Source: JBBDWJ01 sp963824095
Lineage (GTDB): Bacteria > Acidobacteriota > Terriglobia > Bryobacterales > UBA6623
Length of the DNA stretch: 64,000 bases
NCBI GenBank assembly: GCA_963824095.1
Contig: CAWGNS010000006.1
Location: 62,001-126,000, forward strand
Direction of reading: 5' to 3'
Shown: one piece after another, positions 35,805-44,105 of the stretch
Numbering within the stretch: the stretch's first letter is position 1
Layout of the letters: the number at the start of each line of letters is the position of its first letter
Notes under the pieces: model-generated
What the model saw: the letters and a program-made list of their open reading frames with translations, nothing else
The model's database searches: none
What the model was told of the DNA's origin: nothing
Made by a program: the position numbers and the translations under genes

Positions 35805-36218
35805 ATGAAATCTCATACCGAGTACCTGCACTTCCATACCGAAAACCGCCGGGAGTACATCAACATCACCGACAAGGTCACCGCCGCGGTCGAGCAAAGC
35901 GGCATCCAGGAGGGCATGGTGCTCGTGTCGGCCATGCACATCACGGCCGGCGTCTATGTCAACGACGCCGAGGAAGGCCTGATCGCCGACCTGGACGAGT
36001 GGCTGGAAACGCTGGCGCCGTTCCGCACCAACTATCGCCACCACCTTACCGGCGAGGACAACGCCGACGCGCATCTCAAATCGCTTTTGATTCACTACGA
36101 AGTCATCCTGCCGATCACGGCCGGCAAGCTCGACCTGGGGCCGTGGCAGCAGGTGTACTACGCCGAGTTCGACGGACAGCGCCGCAAAAGAGCCATCATC
36201 AAGGTGATGGGAGAGTAA
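35805..36218 (+). CDS. yjbQ: YjbQ family protein (UPF0047)
   Basis: 137-residue YjbQ/UPF0047 protein. It matches the family at SAMHITAGVYVNDAEEGLIA (metal or phosphate-site His and Asp/Glu), HHLTGEDNADAHLKSLLIHY, LDLGPWQQVYYAEFDGQRRK. Some members have thiamine-phosphate synthase activity in vitro; the true role is unsettled. The start at 35805 (MKSHTEYLHFHTENR) is the usual family start, although the GGAG directly before it is too close to be an ideal ribosome site. The acyl-CoA synthetase starts two bases after its stop, so the two form an operon. Confidence 0.87.
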   Translation: MKSHTEYLHFHTENRREYINITDKVTAAVEQSGIQEGMVLVSAMHITAGVYVNDAEEGLIADLDEWLETLAPFRTNYRHHLTGEDNADAHLKSLLIHYEVILPITAGKLDLGPWQQVYYAEFDGQRRKRAIIKVMGE

Positions 36219-36220
36219 GC

Positions 36221-37993
36221 ATGGCCGAGACCCTGGCCCGTCTGTTCCGCCACACCATTTCCTACGACAAACCCGACGCCATGCTGACCAAAAGCGGCGG
36301 GCGCTACCAGCCTATCGCCTCCGCCGAACTCTACCGGCGCGTGGTGCGTCTGCACCTGAGCCTCAAGAGCGTCGGGATCGAGGCCGATGACCGCTGCGCA
36401 CTGCTTTCCGAGAACCGCTGGGAGTGGGCGGCGGCCGATTTCGCGATGGTGACGGCGGGCATCTGCACCGTCCCGCTCTATCCGACGCTTTCGGCCGAGC
36501 AGCTCCACTACATGCTGGAGCACTCCGAGGCGCGTGTCGTTTTCGTCTCGACCCAGCAGCAGCTTGAAAAGATCATCAGCCAGTGGCCGCGGCTGCCCAA
36601 TCTCGAAGGCGTGGTCGCCTTTGACGACGTGGAGGGCAGCGACGAGCGCGTCACCAGCCTGAGCGCCTTGATCGGCGAAGAGCCGCTGAGCGCCGAGGAG
36701 CGCGACGCCTTCGAGGCGGCGGTGAGCGCGGTGCGCCCCGAGCAGCTCGCCAGCATCATCTACACCTCGGGCACCACCGGCACGCCCAAGGGCGTCATGC
36801 TGACACACGAGAATTTCGCCAGCAACGTGCGCGACAGCGGCTTTGACCTGCGACCCAGCGACGTGTGCTTTTCGTTTCTGCCACTGAGCCACGTCGCCGA
36901 GCGCACCGCCGACTACACCTATTTCTACAACGGCGCGAGCGTCGCCTACCCCGAGTCGCTCGATACGGTGGCCGAAAATCTGTCCGAGGTGCGGCCAACG
37001 GTTGTACTTGGCGTGCCCAGGTTTTTCGAAAAACTTTATGCGCGCGTGATCGACGCAATCGCCCACTCCTCGGCCCAGCGCCAGCGGCTCTTCCACTGGG
37101 GCGTGGCGGTGGGCCGCGAAGCCCTGCCCTACCGGCTCGAAGACAAGCCGATGCCCGCCGGGCTGCGCTGGCGCTACCGCCTCGCCGACCGCCTGGTGTT
37201 CGCTAAACTCCGCCGCCGCCTGGGCGGGCGGCTGCGCTTCTTCGTCTCCGGAGCGGCGCCGCTGGCGAAACACCTCGCCGAGTTCTTCTACGCCGCCGGC
37301 GTCACCATCTGCGAAGCCTACGGCCTCACCGAGACCTCGCCGCTGATCAGCTCGAACCTCCCCGGCGCGCTGCGTTTCGGGACCGTCGGCAAACCGATCC
37401 GCAACGTCGAGGTGAAAATCGCCGCCGACGGCGAGATCCTGGTCCGCGGGCCCAACCTCATGCACGGCTACTATCGCATGGAGGAGGAGACCGCCCGGAC
37501 CATCGTCGACGGCTGGCTGCACACCGGCGACGTTGGCAAGCTCGACGCCGACGGCTACCTCGCGATCACCGACCGCAAGAAAGACCTGTTCAAGACCTCG
37601 GGCGGAAAATTCATCGCGCCGCAGCCGATCGAAAATCACCTCAAGGTGTGCGCGTCGGTCTCCACCGCCGTCGTCATCGCCGAGGCCCGCCGCTTCCCCA
37701 GCGCGCTGATCGTGCCGCACTTCGAGAAGCTCGAAAAATACGCCGCCGCGAAAGGACTCGCGGTGAAGACGCGCGCCGAGCTGGCGGCGCACCCCGAGAT
37801 CATCCAACTGGTAGAACGTGAGATCGCCGAAGCCTGCGCCGACCTGGCGCAATTCGAACGCATCAAAAAGTTCGTATTGCTCGCCGAGGATTTCACGATC
37901 GCCAACGGCGAAATCACCCCGACGATGAAAGTGCGCCGCCGGCAGGTCGAGTTGCGCTACGCGGCGGAGATCGAAAAGATGTACCGCGAATAG
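36221..37993 (+). CDS. AMP-forming long-chain acyl-CoA synthetase
   Basis: 590-residue ANL-superfamily ligase of the FadD/FAA1 type. Motifs: the ATP-binding loop YTSGTTGTPKG (residues 181-191), the adenylate motif YGLTETSP (about 367), GWLHTGDVG (about 431), and the hinge/A8 region DRKKDLFKTSGGKFIAP (about 450) with the catalytic Lys in the C-terminal subdomain. It activates fatty acids to acyl-CoA in the cytoplasm or at the membrane. GGGAG precedes the ATG at 36221, two bases after yjbQ, indicating co-transcription. Chain length preference cannot be read. Confidence 0.92.
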   Translation: MAETLARLFRHTISYDKPDAMLTKSGGRYQPIASAELYRRVVRLHLSLKSVGIEADDRCALLSENRWEWAAADFAMVTAGICTVPLYPTLSAEQLHYMLEHSEARVVFVSTQQQLEKIISQWPRLPNLEGVVAFDDVEGSDERVTSLSALIGEEPLSAEERDAFEAAVSAVRPEQLASIIYTSGTTGTPKGVMLTHENFASNVRDSGFDLRPSDVCFSFLPLSHVAERTADYTYFYNGASVAYPESLDTVAENLSEVRPTVVLGVPRFFEKLYARVIDAIAHSSAQRQRLFHWGVAVGREALPYRLEDKPMPAGLRWRYRLADRLVFAKLRRRLGGRLRFFVSGAAPLAKHLAEFFYAAGVTICEAYGLTETSPLISSNLPGALRFGTVGKPIRNVEVKIAADGEILVRGPNLMHGYYRMEEETARTIVDGWLHTGDVGKLDADGYLAITDRKKDLFKTSGGKFIAPQPIENHLKVCASVSTAVVIAEARRFPSALIVPHFEKLEKYAAAKGLAVKTRAELAAHPEIIQLVEREIAEACADLAQFERIKKFVLLAEDFTIANGEITPTMKVRRRQVELRYAAEIEKMYRE

Positions 37994-38046
37994 GCGGTGG
38001 GCGGCGGTCCGGCGGTTTCACCAAGCGAAAAACGTAAGCGAGTCCT

Positions 38047-38061
38047 CGCCCCGAAGGGGCG
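38047..38061. repeat. Short palindrome, family H fragment
   Basis: CGCCCCGAAGGGGCG, the same type of palindrome as the ends of the nested element at 62895-63121. It lies in the 480-bp gap 37994-38473, which has no gene. Confidence 0.45.
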
Positions 38062-38260
38062 CACCCAACCCATCGCCCACGGCTTCGTCTCTGGGTAACG
38101 CGCCATCACGCATACCCGTCCTGGAATCGACGGCCCCCCTCGATCCGATGACGCTGATGATCGGGCTGGCCGAAGCGGACCGCATCCTGAGCGCGGGAAG
38201 CTAGCGGACACAAGCGAAACCAAAGCCTGGGCTATCCGCGCCCGGCCACAAACCCAACAA

Positions 38261-38434
38261 TCAGAGCCGCGGGCGGAAGCCCGCGGGCCGCCGGGAGTGG
38301 CAGGAAAGTGCGGGGCCGACGCTTTCGTCTGGCAGCGGCTGCTCTTGCCTCGGAAGAAAATCGTGATTCGCCGCTGCTGGATCGTTCCCGCGCATCGTCC
38401 CGCTTCGGCCCGCCGGCTGAGGCCTGCGGCTCTG
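38261..38434. repeat. Family A bipartite inverted repeat
   Basis: Left end 38261-38292 (AGAGCCGCGGGCGGAAGCC) and right end 38405-38434 (GGCTGAGGCCTGCGGCTCT), core about 110 bp. The left end is nearly identical to the one at 45402, so these two copies form a subgroup. Confidence 0.7.
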
Positions 38435-38473
38435 TTTGCTCGGGTCCGGCGCTTGCGCCCACGGGCTGTGCCT

Positions 38474-40870
38474 TCACTCTCCGCCGGGCCAGTTCAGATG
38501 CCGCCGCAGGAACGCGAACGTCCCCACGCCGTGAATCGTGTGCGGCCCGTCGAAGAACTCGATGGCGGTTCGCTCTCCCAACCCCAGCCCGACGTAGAAC
38601 TGCCGCACCTTGGCGTATTCGTACGCCACCCACTCGTCGGGCGCGACTCCGTCGTGGTGCCCACGCTCGACCATGAAGGGCCGCGGCGCGATCAGTTTCG
38701 CCAACTCGGCGTAGTTGAGTGTGTTGCCGAGGTCGAACTCGACCATTTCGTATTCGCCCGTCAGCAGGTAGCTGTACTTCGAATCGGCGCGCGCGTTCTT
38801 CCAGATCCACTGGTTGAAATCGGCCGAGCAGATCGACAGCGCGTAGCCTTCGAGCAGCGCCGGAACGCGCATCGCCGTCTTTCCGCCGTAGGAGAGCCCG
38901 TAGAAACCGATGCGCGCCGGGTCGACGAACGGCAGCGTCCCGAGCCACTCGAGGATGCGTTGGTGCTGCCCCGCGATCACCGAAAACAGCGACGCCTTCA
39001 GAGGGTTCGCCTTGCGTTGCAAGACGCGAAAATGCTCGCCGCCGACGTAGGGGTTCTGCGGCGCGAACACGATGAACCCCTCGTCCGCCAGGCGCGCGCC
39101 GTAACCGTGGTAGTAGTGGCTGTCGAGCCGCGGATCGACGACCTCGACGGCGCGGCTTTCGAGCCCGTGCTGGCAGACCACCACCGGCCGGTGCTCGCCG
39201 GGCCGCAGGTCTTTGGGGACGAGCAGGATGCCTTCGGCGAACACGTCGGGCCACACCGGCAGCACCACCTCGTAGCCCTTCCACTTCGGCTCGTCGAAGA
39301 TCTGCCGCGACCGCGCCTCGAGCGCCTCGCTGGGGTCGGGCAGCCGCCCGATGACTTCGTTCCAGAGATAATCGCGATACCAGGCCGAGGTCTTTCGCCA
39401 GGTGTCCGCCGAACTCGCGTCGGCCTTCGACCAGAATGCTTCGCGGGTGTCTTCGGCGCGCCGTAGCAGGTATTGGGTGTGCGCCACCAGTTCGCGGAAC
39501 TGGCGCTCCATGCGCGGACGCTGCGTGATGGCAAACGGTCGGGCATCGTAGTGGCGCCCGCCGGCGGGTACGCCGCCTGCGATCTTCAACGCTGCGGCGA
39601 ACGCGGCCAGCGCGCCGGAGTCGCCCGGCGGACCGCTGCCGTCGCCGCTGGGGATCAGTTGGATCTTGCCGCCGGCCCCGAGCTTGTCGAACGCAATCCG
39701 CGCCCGATCGAACTCCTCACGCACCGCGGCGAGCGGTGGGGTTCGAATCGCGCCCGGCGCGGCCCCCTTGCGGTCGGCGGTCTCGGGCGGCGGCCCATCG
39801 ACCTGGGGCGCTCGCGCGGCTTCGATGATTAGCCCGCGCGGCGCGATCAGCCGCGCCACGCCCTCCTGGCCAAACTCCTCGACCAGCGACCACACGTTGC
39901 GGTAAATCGGTTGCCGCCACAACTCGTCGAGCGGCCCAAAATACCCGCTGACCAGCGTCGCGTCGACGCGCGGGTCGAGCGCCGCGCTGTAGAAGGCGAG
40001 CAGGCCGCCTTCGCCGTAACCGGCGACGCCGATCGGCGCTTGCGGGTCGTTACGCGCAAACCAATCGACCGCTGCGAGCACCTTCTGCACTTCGTAGCCC
40101 ACAATGTGGCGGCCCATCTCAAAGGCCATGCGATAGAGAAACTCGCGATGCGGCTCGTTGGTGTAGCGTGCACCGGCGACGCCCGACCAGGTATCGTCGC
40201 GGTCGATCACCACCGGGATCAGCACGCGGCAGCCGGCCAGCGCCAGCCGCTCGGCAAGCTGCGCGGAAGGCTCCAGTCCCGCCTGTAGCCCGGCCATCAT
40301 TTCGGGGGTCGCGCCGGCGTCGGGCAGGACGACCACATTGGCCTTGGGCTGGACAGGAGCGTTCGGCTCGCCGGCGGGTTCGAGCAGCAGCCCTTCTCCA
40401 TACACGGCGGCCGGAACGTCGTCCGAAAACACCGGCCAGCGAACGGCGTGAACCTCGACCTGTGGCTCGGAGCCGTCGCCGATGCGCGCGACCAGAGACG
40501 AGGCCCCGTGGCTGTCGTTCCAAAGCAAGTCGGGCGAAGCAACCCGCTCGTCGACGGCGCCGAGGATTGCACGAAAACGCTCGCGCCGTTCGGCTATGGA
40601 TTGCTGATAGGCTGCGGGCGAGGAGTAGTCGAGGCGCCAGTAGCTCTGCCGCCTCTGGGGAGCGCTCTCGGTGCGCCGCGTCAGGTAGCGATCGATCCCC
40701 GCCACCATCTGCGCGGCCAGGTCGCCGCCGGTTGTCAGCGGGCTGGTTCCTGGCAGCGCGTTACTCGCCGGCGAGGAGTTCGCCACTGGCAGCGGCTGGG
40801 CCGGCGATAGTGCCGCACCAAGGCCCCCCAGCAACAGCAGCGCGCCGATTCCGGCCGTGCGCATTCGCAT
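38474..40870 (-). CDS. Secreted tandem alpha/beta hydrolase (acetyl-xylan-esterase-like), first domain degenerate
   Basis: 798 residues with a signal peptide (AGIGALLLLGGLGAALSPA). Two alpha/beta-hydrolase units are visible. In the first (about residues 90-390) the nucleophile elbow reads GVAGYGEGG, with Glu where Ser is normal. In the second (about 520-798) GFYGLSYGGK gives Ser660, with FDGPHTIHGVG supplying the His. The second domain is therefore the likely esterase; the first may be structural or regulatory. AGGGGG eight bases before the ATG at 40870 fixes the start, just outside a family B repeat. Substrates are probably acylated glycans or other esters (inference). Confidence 0.82.
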   Translation of the reverse strand: MRMRTAGIGALLLLGGLGAALSPAQPLPVANSSPASNALPGTSPLTTGGDLAAQMVAGIDRYLTRRTESAPQRRQSYWRLDYSSPAAYQQSIAERRERFRAILGAVDERVASPDLLWNDSHGASSLVARIGDGSEPQVEVHAVRWPVFSDDVPAAVYGEGLLLEPAGEPNAPVQPKANVVVLPDAGATPEMMAGLQAGLEPSAQLAERLALAGCRVLIPVVIDRDDTWSGVAGARYTNEPHREFLYRMAFEMGRHIVGYEVQKVLAAVDWFARNDPQAPIGVAGYGEGGLLAFYSAALDPRVDATLVSGYFGPLDELWRQPIYRNVWSLVEEFGQEGVARLIAPRGLIIEAARAPQVDGPPPETADRKGAAPGAIRTPPLAAVREEFDRARIAFDKLGAGGKIQLIPSGDGSGPPGDSGALAAFAAALKIAGGVPAGGRHYDARPFAITQRPRMERQFRELVAHTQYLLRRAEDTREAFWSKADASSADTWRKTSAWYRDYLWNEVIGRLPDPSEALEARSRQIFDEPKWKGYEVVLPVWPDVFAEGILLVPKDLRPGEHRPVVVCQHGLESRAVEVVDPRLDSHYYHGYGARLADEGFIVFAPQNPYVGGEHFRVLQRKANPLKASLFSVIAGQHQRILEWLGTLPFVDPARIGFYGLSYGGKTAMRVPALLEGYALSICSADFNQWIWKNARADSKYSYLLTGEYEMVEFDLGNTLNYAELAKLIAPRPFMVERGHHDGVAPDEWVAYEYAKVRQFYVGLGLGERTAIEFFDGPHTIHGVGTFAFLRRHLNWPGGE

Positions 40871-40881
40871 GATGTGCCCCC

Positions 40882-40965
40882 TGGGGACAGTCACCGGATT
40901 TCGCCCCCTACGAATCCTGCGAGAGGCTGACAACACGATGAGCGAGAATCCAGTGACTGTCCCCC
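40882..40965. repeat. REP-like inverted repeat, family B copy 3
   Basis: The arms GGGGACAGTCACCGGATTTC and its near-inverse (GAATCCAGTGACTGTCCCC) enclose about 45 bp. It lies between the hydrolase and VWFA genes. Confidence 0.7.
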
Positions 40966-40979
40966 TCCGGCCTCCGGCG

Positions 40980-41795
40980 TCAGTCCACGACCAGCGCGGT
41001 GGCCCGAACCTTCCCGTCGGTTTTCGGCAACCCCTGTACGGTCACCTCGACGCGATTGCCCAGCGTATACACACCACTGACCTCGAGCTCGTATTGTCCG
41101 CGCGCGACCGAATAGACACGGGCGGCCAGCGGGCGCGGGTCGAGCTTGAGCTTGCGGGCCGCGAAGAAGGCGCCGCCCGACTGATCGGCCAGACGTTCGA
41201 ACATGCCGCGCTCGGCTCCGATCACGAACACGGGGTAGATCGAAACATGCTTGGCACGCGTCAGCCGGTGCACCTCGCCTTCGGGCACGCGGCTGTTGCC
41301 CTCGACGCCGGCCGAGAGCACCACCACCACACGCCGCGCGGTCGAAGTCTCAAAACCGCCGTCGAGGGTGGCGAACAACGCATCGAGCACGCGCGGGTTG
41401 TTGCCGTATTGCACCTTGGCCAGCGCCCCTTGCAAGAGCTGCTTGCTGGTGGTGAAGTCCTGGATCAAGTCTGCCTGGCTGTGGTAGGAAACCACCGCCA
41501 TCTGATCCTTGTCCTCGAGCCCGGTGATGAAGGCCATGCCCAGCGGACGCACCATCTCGCCGACCAGGCTAGTGTCGACCAGCAGCATGATATCGAGCGG
41601 GCTGGTCGCGTAGCGGGCGCTCACCACCGTCAGCGGCGTCTTGTCGTCGCTGACCGCGAAGTTCGCCGCCGTCAGGTTGGTGAGCGGCTCGCCGGTCTTC
41701 TGGTTGAACACCGTGACCAGCAGCTTGGCCTGTTGCGCCGACAAAGCACCCGGCGCCAACCCAGCGAGAATCAGCGCCAGGACGAGTAGCGGCAC
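40980..41795 (-). CDS. VWFA-domain protein, acidobacterial type
   Basis: About 271 residues. The signal segment (VPLLVLALILAGLAPGALSA) is followed by a short Ig-like part (VTVFNQKTGEPLTNLTAANF) and a von Willebrand A domain starting DIMLLVDTSLVGEMV. The metal-site motif is DTSLV rather than the canonical DxSxS, so metal binding may be weakened. A C-terminal segment (YELEVSGVYTLGNRVEVTV) completes the typical VWFA-related layout. The frame is open to 42029 but runs through repeats, so I prefer the GTG at 41795; no clear ribosome site is present, so the start is uncertain. Confidence 0.75.
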   Translation of the reverse strand: MPLLVLALILAGLAPGALSAQQAKLLVTVFNQKTGEPLTNLTAANFAVSDDKTPLTVVSARYATSPLDIMLLVDTSLVGEMVRPLGMAFITGLEDKDQMAVVSYHSQADLIQDFTTSKQLLQGALAKVQYGNNPRVLDALFATLDGGFETSTARRVVVVLSAGVEGNSRVPEGEVHRLTRAKHVSIYPVFVIGAERGMFERLADQSGGAFFAARKLKLDPRPLAARVYSVARGQYELEVSGVYTLGNRVEVTVQGLPKTDGKVRATALVVD

Positions 41796-41799
41796 AGAG

Positions 41800-41925
41800 G
41801 TGGCGCGGGCCTCCGGCCGGCCGCGTCGGCGTGCACGCCGACGTATGTTTCGGTGCCCCGCGAGAGTGCCGGAACGTCGGCCGCAGGCCGAGGCAGCCGG
41901 CCGCAGGCCCGCGCCACCTCCCGTC
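41800..41925. repeat. Family E GC-rich palindromic repeats
   Basis: GTGGCGCGGGCCTCCGGCC (41800-41823) and its inverse-like partner (GGCCGCAGGCCCGCGCCACC, about 41906-41925) enclose about 85 bp. The same pair type appears at 49912-50095. Confidence 0.5.
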
Positions 41926-42022
41926 CGCGGGCTTCGAAGGGGTAAACCGGGCCGCTGTCGAGCCGGCAGCCTGCTTGCTAGAGAACGGTGGATTCCCGCT
42001 TGCTCGCTCATCGGGTGAGTAC

Positions 42023-43240
42023 CTACCACTCGCGGGCGCTTTTGATCGACAACACCTTGCCGGTTTCGCGTTCGGTGATCTCGATGGCGCCTGCCTTCAC
42101 CTCGAGGTTCGCGACGCCTTGAAAGCCGTCGGGGATCTCCGTGACGAAGGCGACATAGCGCGCCGTCAGCCGCTGGCGCCCGCCGATCCAGCGAAACAGC
42201 GGCACGCCCAACAGACTGCCCTCGCTGACTACTTGCTTCATCGGGGCGCCAAAGGGCGTCGTGCCGAATTCCATGCCGCGCGCGACGACCTGGCCGTTCC
42301 AGGGCGGCTGCGTGACGCGCTGGTTTTCCTGCCAGTCGCCGATCCAGGGAAAGTCTTTGGTGTGCCAGGCATAGCCGATTAGCACGCCGTAGCCGGGGTT
42401 GTACATCGTGAAATAGCTGACGTCGCGTTTTGGATCCATCAGGTAGGCGGCGTAGCTGCCGCTGTGGGGCTTGGCCTGCATCACGCGCAGGCCGGTGGCA
42501 CCGCCGCCCTTGGCGATCCCGTTGGGCCAGGTGATCTTCCCGGCGTCGAGGCTGTCGCTGTCGCCGCTATCGCGCACCTCGCCTTGCGTCGCCGACATGT
42601 CGAGCACGGTCTTGCCGGCTTCGACGAACGGCGCTCCGAAGGTGGCGTGCTCCACCCAGGCCGCCGGGCGGTCGAACGCCTCCAGGTTTTCCACCCACTC
42701 CTCGATGTAGAGCACGGTCTCGTCGCGCGGCAGCGTCAGCACGCGCCCCACTCTATATTTGGTCTTGGGCAGTTGCGCCGAATACCACAGGCTGACCTCG
42801 CCGGCGGTGGTCTCGACCTTGTCGTCGTTCCACTCGACCGCCAGCGCCTCGCCGTGTTTTTCGAGGCCGTTGCGCGCTTCGTCGGCGGAAGGATCGCCGT
42901 AGGTGGGGAAGTTGAGCAGATGGCCCATGTAACCGGCCATCAGCAGGCGGTCGTTGCCGCTGCCGTAGATCGCGTCGTGCTTCACCGGATCGTATTCCCA
43001 AGGGTCGATCGTCGGATAGTGCGGCACGCGCATCGGGTTGACGCTCTTGCGCGGGTCGGGCGACAGCAGCCGGATCTCGGCGATATGGCCGGCGCCGCGC
43101 AACGCGCTGACGCGCATCGCGCCGTTCGACAACACATAGGCGTCGCGGCCTTCGAACTTCTCTTTTTTGAACATCGGGCGCTGGGCGAACGAGACGGCCG
43201 CGGTCGCAATCAGCAGCAGCAAACAGAGCCGGAGTCGCAC
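42023..43240 (-). CDS. Secreted protein with galactose-mutarotase-like fold
   Basis: 405 residues with a signal peptide (LRLCLLLLIATAAVSFAQ). The sequence pattern (GRDAYVLSNGAMRVSALRGA, VLTLPRDETVLYIEEWVENL, WVEHATFGAPF, AKGGGATGLRVMQAKPHSGS, ARGMEFGTTPFG) is that of the aldose-1-epimerase/galactose-mutarotase-like carbohydrate-binding fold, in which conserved His and Glu sit in EHATFG and EFGTTP-type motifs. Enzymatic epimerase activity is uncertain; carbohydrate binding is the safer inference. It lies upstream of the VWFA and hydrolase genes on the same strand. Confidence 0.72.
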   Translation of the reverse strand: MRLRLCLLLLIATAAVSFAQRPMFKKEKFEGRDAYVLSNGAMRVSALRGAGHIAEIRLLSPDPRKSVNPMRVPHYPTIDPWEYDPVKHDAIYGSGNDRLLMAGYMGHLLNFPTYGDPSADEARNGLEKHGEALAVEWNDDKVETTAGEVSLWYSAQLPKTKYRVGRVLTLPRDETVLYIEEWVENLEAFDRPAAWVEHATFGAPFVEAGKTVLDMSATQGEVRDSGDSDSLDAGKITWPNGIAKGGGATGLRVMQAKPHSGSYAAYLMDPKRDVSYFTMYNPGYGVLIGYAWHTKDFPWIGDWQENQRVTQPPWNGQVVARGMEFGTTPFGAPMKQVVSEGSLLGVPLFRWIGGRQRLTARYVAFVTEIPDGFQGVANLEVKAGAIEITERETGKVLSIKSAREW

Positions 43241-43346
43241 ACGGATCCTCCGAAATCAGGGCGGTGGGCGACGAACGCCGCGGAACCGGGAAACGTAGTG
43301 AATGATATCAGATCGACTCGCGGGGCCCGTCGGGGAGCCTTCCGCA

Positions 43347-43778
43347 CTATTCTCCCAGCGGCGGCTTCACGTCGGGTTCGATCTGGTAGCCGTCGGAGAG
43401 CGCGTTGGTCGAATTGAACAGGCCGATGATGCCCATCACCTCGCCCAGCGCCTCGACGTCGAGGCCGAGCCTGAGCGCGGCGGTGGTGTGCGAGTTGATG
43501 CAGTAGGAGCAGCCGTTGGTGGCCGAGACCGCCAGCGCGATGATCTCGCGCGTCAGCGGGTCGAGCCGCGAGGTGCGGCCCACGGCTTCGGGATGCATCA
43601 GGAACTTGAGCCGCGTCCAGACCAGCTCCAACTGGTCGGGGTTGGTGGCCAGCACGCGCCAGAAGTTGGGCACAAAATCGATTTGTTTGGTTTTCCTGAT
43701 GTCGGCGTAGATCTCGGCGACCTTGCCGCTGGCGGCTTGTTCGGAAACCGGTTGGACGGTAGCGATGCGATCGGACAT
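43347..43778 (-). CDS. AhpD/carboxymuconolactone decarboxylase-like protein
   Basis: 143 residues of the alkylhydroperoxidase-D-like fold. The redox motif CSYCINSH (Cys90, Cys93, His97) is complete, preceded by the helix LDPLTREIIALAVSATNG. AhpD-like proteins act as thiol peroxidase partners or in peroxide defence. Trp and Phe residues in NFWRVLATNPDQLELVWTRL fit the peroxidase-related subfamily. GGGAG lies several bases before the ATG at 43778. Confidence 0.88.
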   Translation of the reverse strand: MSDRIATVQPVSEQAASGKVAEIYADIRKTKQIDFVPNFWRVLATNPDQLELVWTRLKFLMHPEAVGRTSRLDPLTREIIALAVSATNGCSYCINSHTTAALRLGLDVEALGEVMGIIGLFNSTNALSDGYQIEPDVKPPLGE

Positions 43779-43842
43779 GAGAACTCCCTCTTCGAAATAG
43801 AAAGATGCCTGCGCGAGAGAAGCCGACAGCGGCTAGGTGCGA

Positions 43843-44062
43843 GACAGAGCCGCGGGTCGCCACCGAAGCCGTGCCGTTGGGGCCAGTCACCGTGTTTCGC
43901 GGCGTTGTATCATCGCAAACACTGCGAAGTCCGGGCGCGAATCACGGTGACCGGCCCCGTCCAGCACGGCCTCTACCCGGTGGCCTATTTCCCGCGTGCG
44001 GTTTCCTGTTTCCCCGGTTCCCGCCCCGCTTCGGCCCGCCGGCTCACGCCTGCGGCTCTGTT
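43843..44062. repeat. Family A element with nested family B copy 4
   Basis: Left end 43843-43860 (AGAGCCGCGGG, truncated) and right end 44031-44062 (GGCTCACGCCTGCGGCTCT). Inside, 43879-43959 carries the family B inverted arms (GGCCAGTCACCGTGTTTCGC and its near-inverse). The 327-bp gap 43779-44105 has no gene. Confidence 0.65.
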
Positions 44063-44105
44063 GGGTTGCTTCGAAGCTTTGGCGCTCTTTCGATCCGCTT
44101 TTCGC

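Noticed and set aside
39735..39755. GGTTCGAATC string reminiscent of a tRNA T-loop
   Set aside because: It lies inside the hydrolase coding sequence and no acceptor stem or anticodon arm can be formed around it.
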